Assembly (NCBI GenBank): GCA_024690485.1
Contig: JAILPB010000081.1
Span: 1-53,945, forward strand
Reading direction: 5' to 3'
DNA: 53,945 nt
DNA from: Butyrivibrio sp.
GTDB taxonomy: Bacteria; Bacillota; Clostridia; Lachnospirales; Lachnospiraceae
Below, piece by piece: positions 53,156-53,945 of this stretch. Position 1 is the stretch's first letter. Every line of letters starts with the position of its first letter. Made by a program: the position numbers and the translations under genes. Below the pieces are notes generated by a model, which did no database searches, was not told the origin of the DNA, and saw only the letters and a list, made by a program, of their open reading frames with translations.

Positions 53156-53224
53156 GTTCTGCTCTCGGGTAAACCCTCGCCAGAACAAAGTAGTACACTA
53201 AGCTCGAAAGAACCTCGCTAACTG
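53156..53224 (-). repeat. Intergenic repeat family 2, copy B
   Basis: Read on the minus strand: GTTAGCGAGGTTC, CGAGCTTAGTG, GTTCTGGCGAGG and CCGAGAGCAGAAC, the same blocks in the same order as copy A at 37.4 kb. The last two close a hairpin (GTTCTG / CAGAAC). It lies between ptsH and ptsI. Confidence 0.75.
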
Positions 53225-53231
53225 ATTACTT

Positions 53232-53495
53232 TTAATCACCCATACCTGATTCGATAAACTCTGAAAGCTCAGCAAGTGCCTTCTCTTCGTCGGGACCATC
53301 ACACTGAAGCTCAATCTCTGAACCACACTTGATGCAAGCGCTCATAAGGAACATAACGCTCTTGCAGTCATAGCTGTTTCCGTTGAAAAGAATCTTGATG
53401 TTGCTGTCAAAAGGAGTTGCCTTCTGAGAGAGAAGAGAAGCGGGTCTCATGTGCATTCCCTGTTCATTCTTAACTGTAATATTCTTTGATACCAT
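53232..53495 (-). CDS. ptsH: PTS phosphocarrier protein HPr
   Basis: An 87-residue phosphocarrier. His15 in NEQGMHMRPASLL is phosphorylated by enzyme I, and Ser46 in DCKSVMFLMS is at the regulatory kinase site, so carbon catabolite control through HPr kinase is possible. Unusual is SACIKCGSEIEL: Cys54 and Cys57 form a CxxC just after the regulatory helix, with Cys44 nearby. The open frame extends upstream to 53570, but the ATG at 53495 has AGAAAGGAAATTAAAA before it and the family starts here. Between the EIIC gene and ptsI. Confidence 0.95.
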   Translation of the reverse strand: MVSKNITVKNEQGMHMRPASLLSQKATPFDSNIKILFNGNSYDCKSVMFLMSACIKCGSEIELQCDGPDEEKALAELSEFIESGMGD

Positions 53496-53526
53496 TTTTA
53501 ATTTCCTTTCTATAAAAACGGGTAAT

Positions 53527-53551
53527 GCACAGCCGCATAATACGGCTGTGC
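53527..53551 (-). other. Intercistronic hairpin between the EIIC gene and ptsH
   Basis: GCACAGCCG and CGGCTGTGC (9 bp, 7-nt loop) form a hairpin about 38 nt after the EIIC stop codon. On the minus strand a TTTTT appears only 8 nt later, so partial termination or mRNA protection is more likely than full termination. Confidence 0.55.
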
Positions 53552-53588
53552 TCCCCAAAAAAACTAACATAAGTTAAAGCGGCGATTA

Positions 53589-53945
53589 TTATTCTGCGTC
53601 TTTCTTGAGGATTCCAAGAAGTACAGCTGAAATAACTGAGCCAACGAGAAGTGCTACAAGGTACATTGCAACGTTTCCTACAACAGGGAATACAAAGATT
53701 CCGCCGTGAGGAGCCATAAGTGTGCACTTAAAGAGCATTGACAGAGCGCCGGCTACACCTGAACCAACCATAAGGGAAGGAATTACGTGAAGCGGATCTG
53801 CTGCTGCAAAAGGAATAGCACCTTCTGTGATGAAGCAAAGACCCATGATGAAGTTAACGGGACCTGATTTTCTCTCACCTTCTGTGAACTTTTTCTTGAA
53901 GATAAGAGTTGCAATAGCGATTGCGATAGGAGGAGTCATACCACC
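53589..53945 (-). CDS. fruA: PTS fructose-type permease EIIC, C-terminal part (partial)
   Basis: At least 119 residues, open at the window's right edge (the frame continues before [10 protein letters not shown]). Segments [70 protein letters not shown] and [38 protein letters not shown] match the C-terminus of fructose-family EIIC. EIIA and EIIB domains, if fused, lie outside. With ptsH and ptsI downstream it forms an operon containing sugar-specific and general PTS genes. Confidence 0.9.
   Translation of the reverse strand, partial: GGMTPPIAIAIATLIFKKKFTEGERKSGPVNFIMGLCFITEGAIPFAAADPLHVIPSLMVGSGVAGALSMLFKCTLMAPHGGIFVFPVVGNVAMYLVALLVGSVISAVLLGILKKDAE

Overview
The window is low-GC Firmicutes chromosome, most likely from the Lachnospiraceae (Butyrivibrio/Pseudobutyrivibrio-like). 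This is inferred from a compact division cluster (mraZ-rsmH-ftsL-PBP-murD-ftsW-ftsQ-ftsZ), NAD(P)-glutamate dehydrogenase, a DUF5688-type protein, several Opp-type transporters next to glycosidases, lipobox substrate-binding proteins, strong AGGAGG ribosome binding sites and some TTG starts. All genes read rightward until 51.4 kb; a PTS operon then reads leftward into the right edge.

Layout. 1-255: frayed end of a Ser/Asn/Thr-rich coding region. 376-3600: ychF, then a chemoreceptor behind a cyclic-di-GMP-I (GEMM) riboswitch and terminator. 3.8-12.9 kb: the division and wall cluster, headed by mraZ with MraZ-box-like direct repeats, with a foldable 140-nt spacer between mraZ and rsmH; murE, murF, mraY, murG and ftsA are absent from it. 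13.1 kb: nrdR. 13.8-18.9 kb: a peptide-type ABC operon (binding protein, two permeases, two ATPases). 18.9 kb: a small protein of unknown function. 20.1-30.9 kb: a probable oligosaccharide locus, with GH38 alpha-mannosidase, a second Opp-type transporter and a GH13 alpha-glucosidase. 31.6-34.6 kb: yqeG, an aroE-aroK fusion, aroQ and efp. 34.8-38.7 kb: DUF5688-type protein, tRNA-Arg(CCG), SH3-domain protein, Gfo/Idh/MocA oxidoreductase. 38.8-41.2 kb: a polar amino acid ABC transporter. 41.4-44.6 kb: gdhA and an NhaC-type antiporter. 44.7 kb: a 54-residue protein behind a foldable leader. 45.1-47.2 kb: rhodanese/TtcA-like fusion and a CvpA-like membrane protein. 47.3-51.4 kb: accessory segment with a broken XRE regulator, an Rpn nuclease gene interrupted by a stop codon, two pilin-like genes, a Phd/ParE toxin-antitoxin pair and a TSUP permease. 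51.4-53.9 kb, minus strand: ptsI, ptsH and the end of a fructose-type EIIC gene.

The signals least explained by known genes are in the intergenic DNA. One family of hairpin elements occurs three times (19.4, 42.7 and 45.0 kb). Each copy opens with a near-perfect or perfect palindrome whose sequence differs between copies, followed by a constant GC-rich block; two copies sit directly on the T-tract of a terminator. A second family occurs twice (37.4 and 53.2 kb, opposite orientations). A 38-nt bipartite sequence occurs three times at 31.1-31.3 kb. Candidate structured RNAs lie between mraZ and rsmH, ahead of the 54-residue gene, ahead of the pilin-like genes, and in the gdhA leader. All coordinates, motifs and base pairings were read by eye; no database search or folding program was run.
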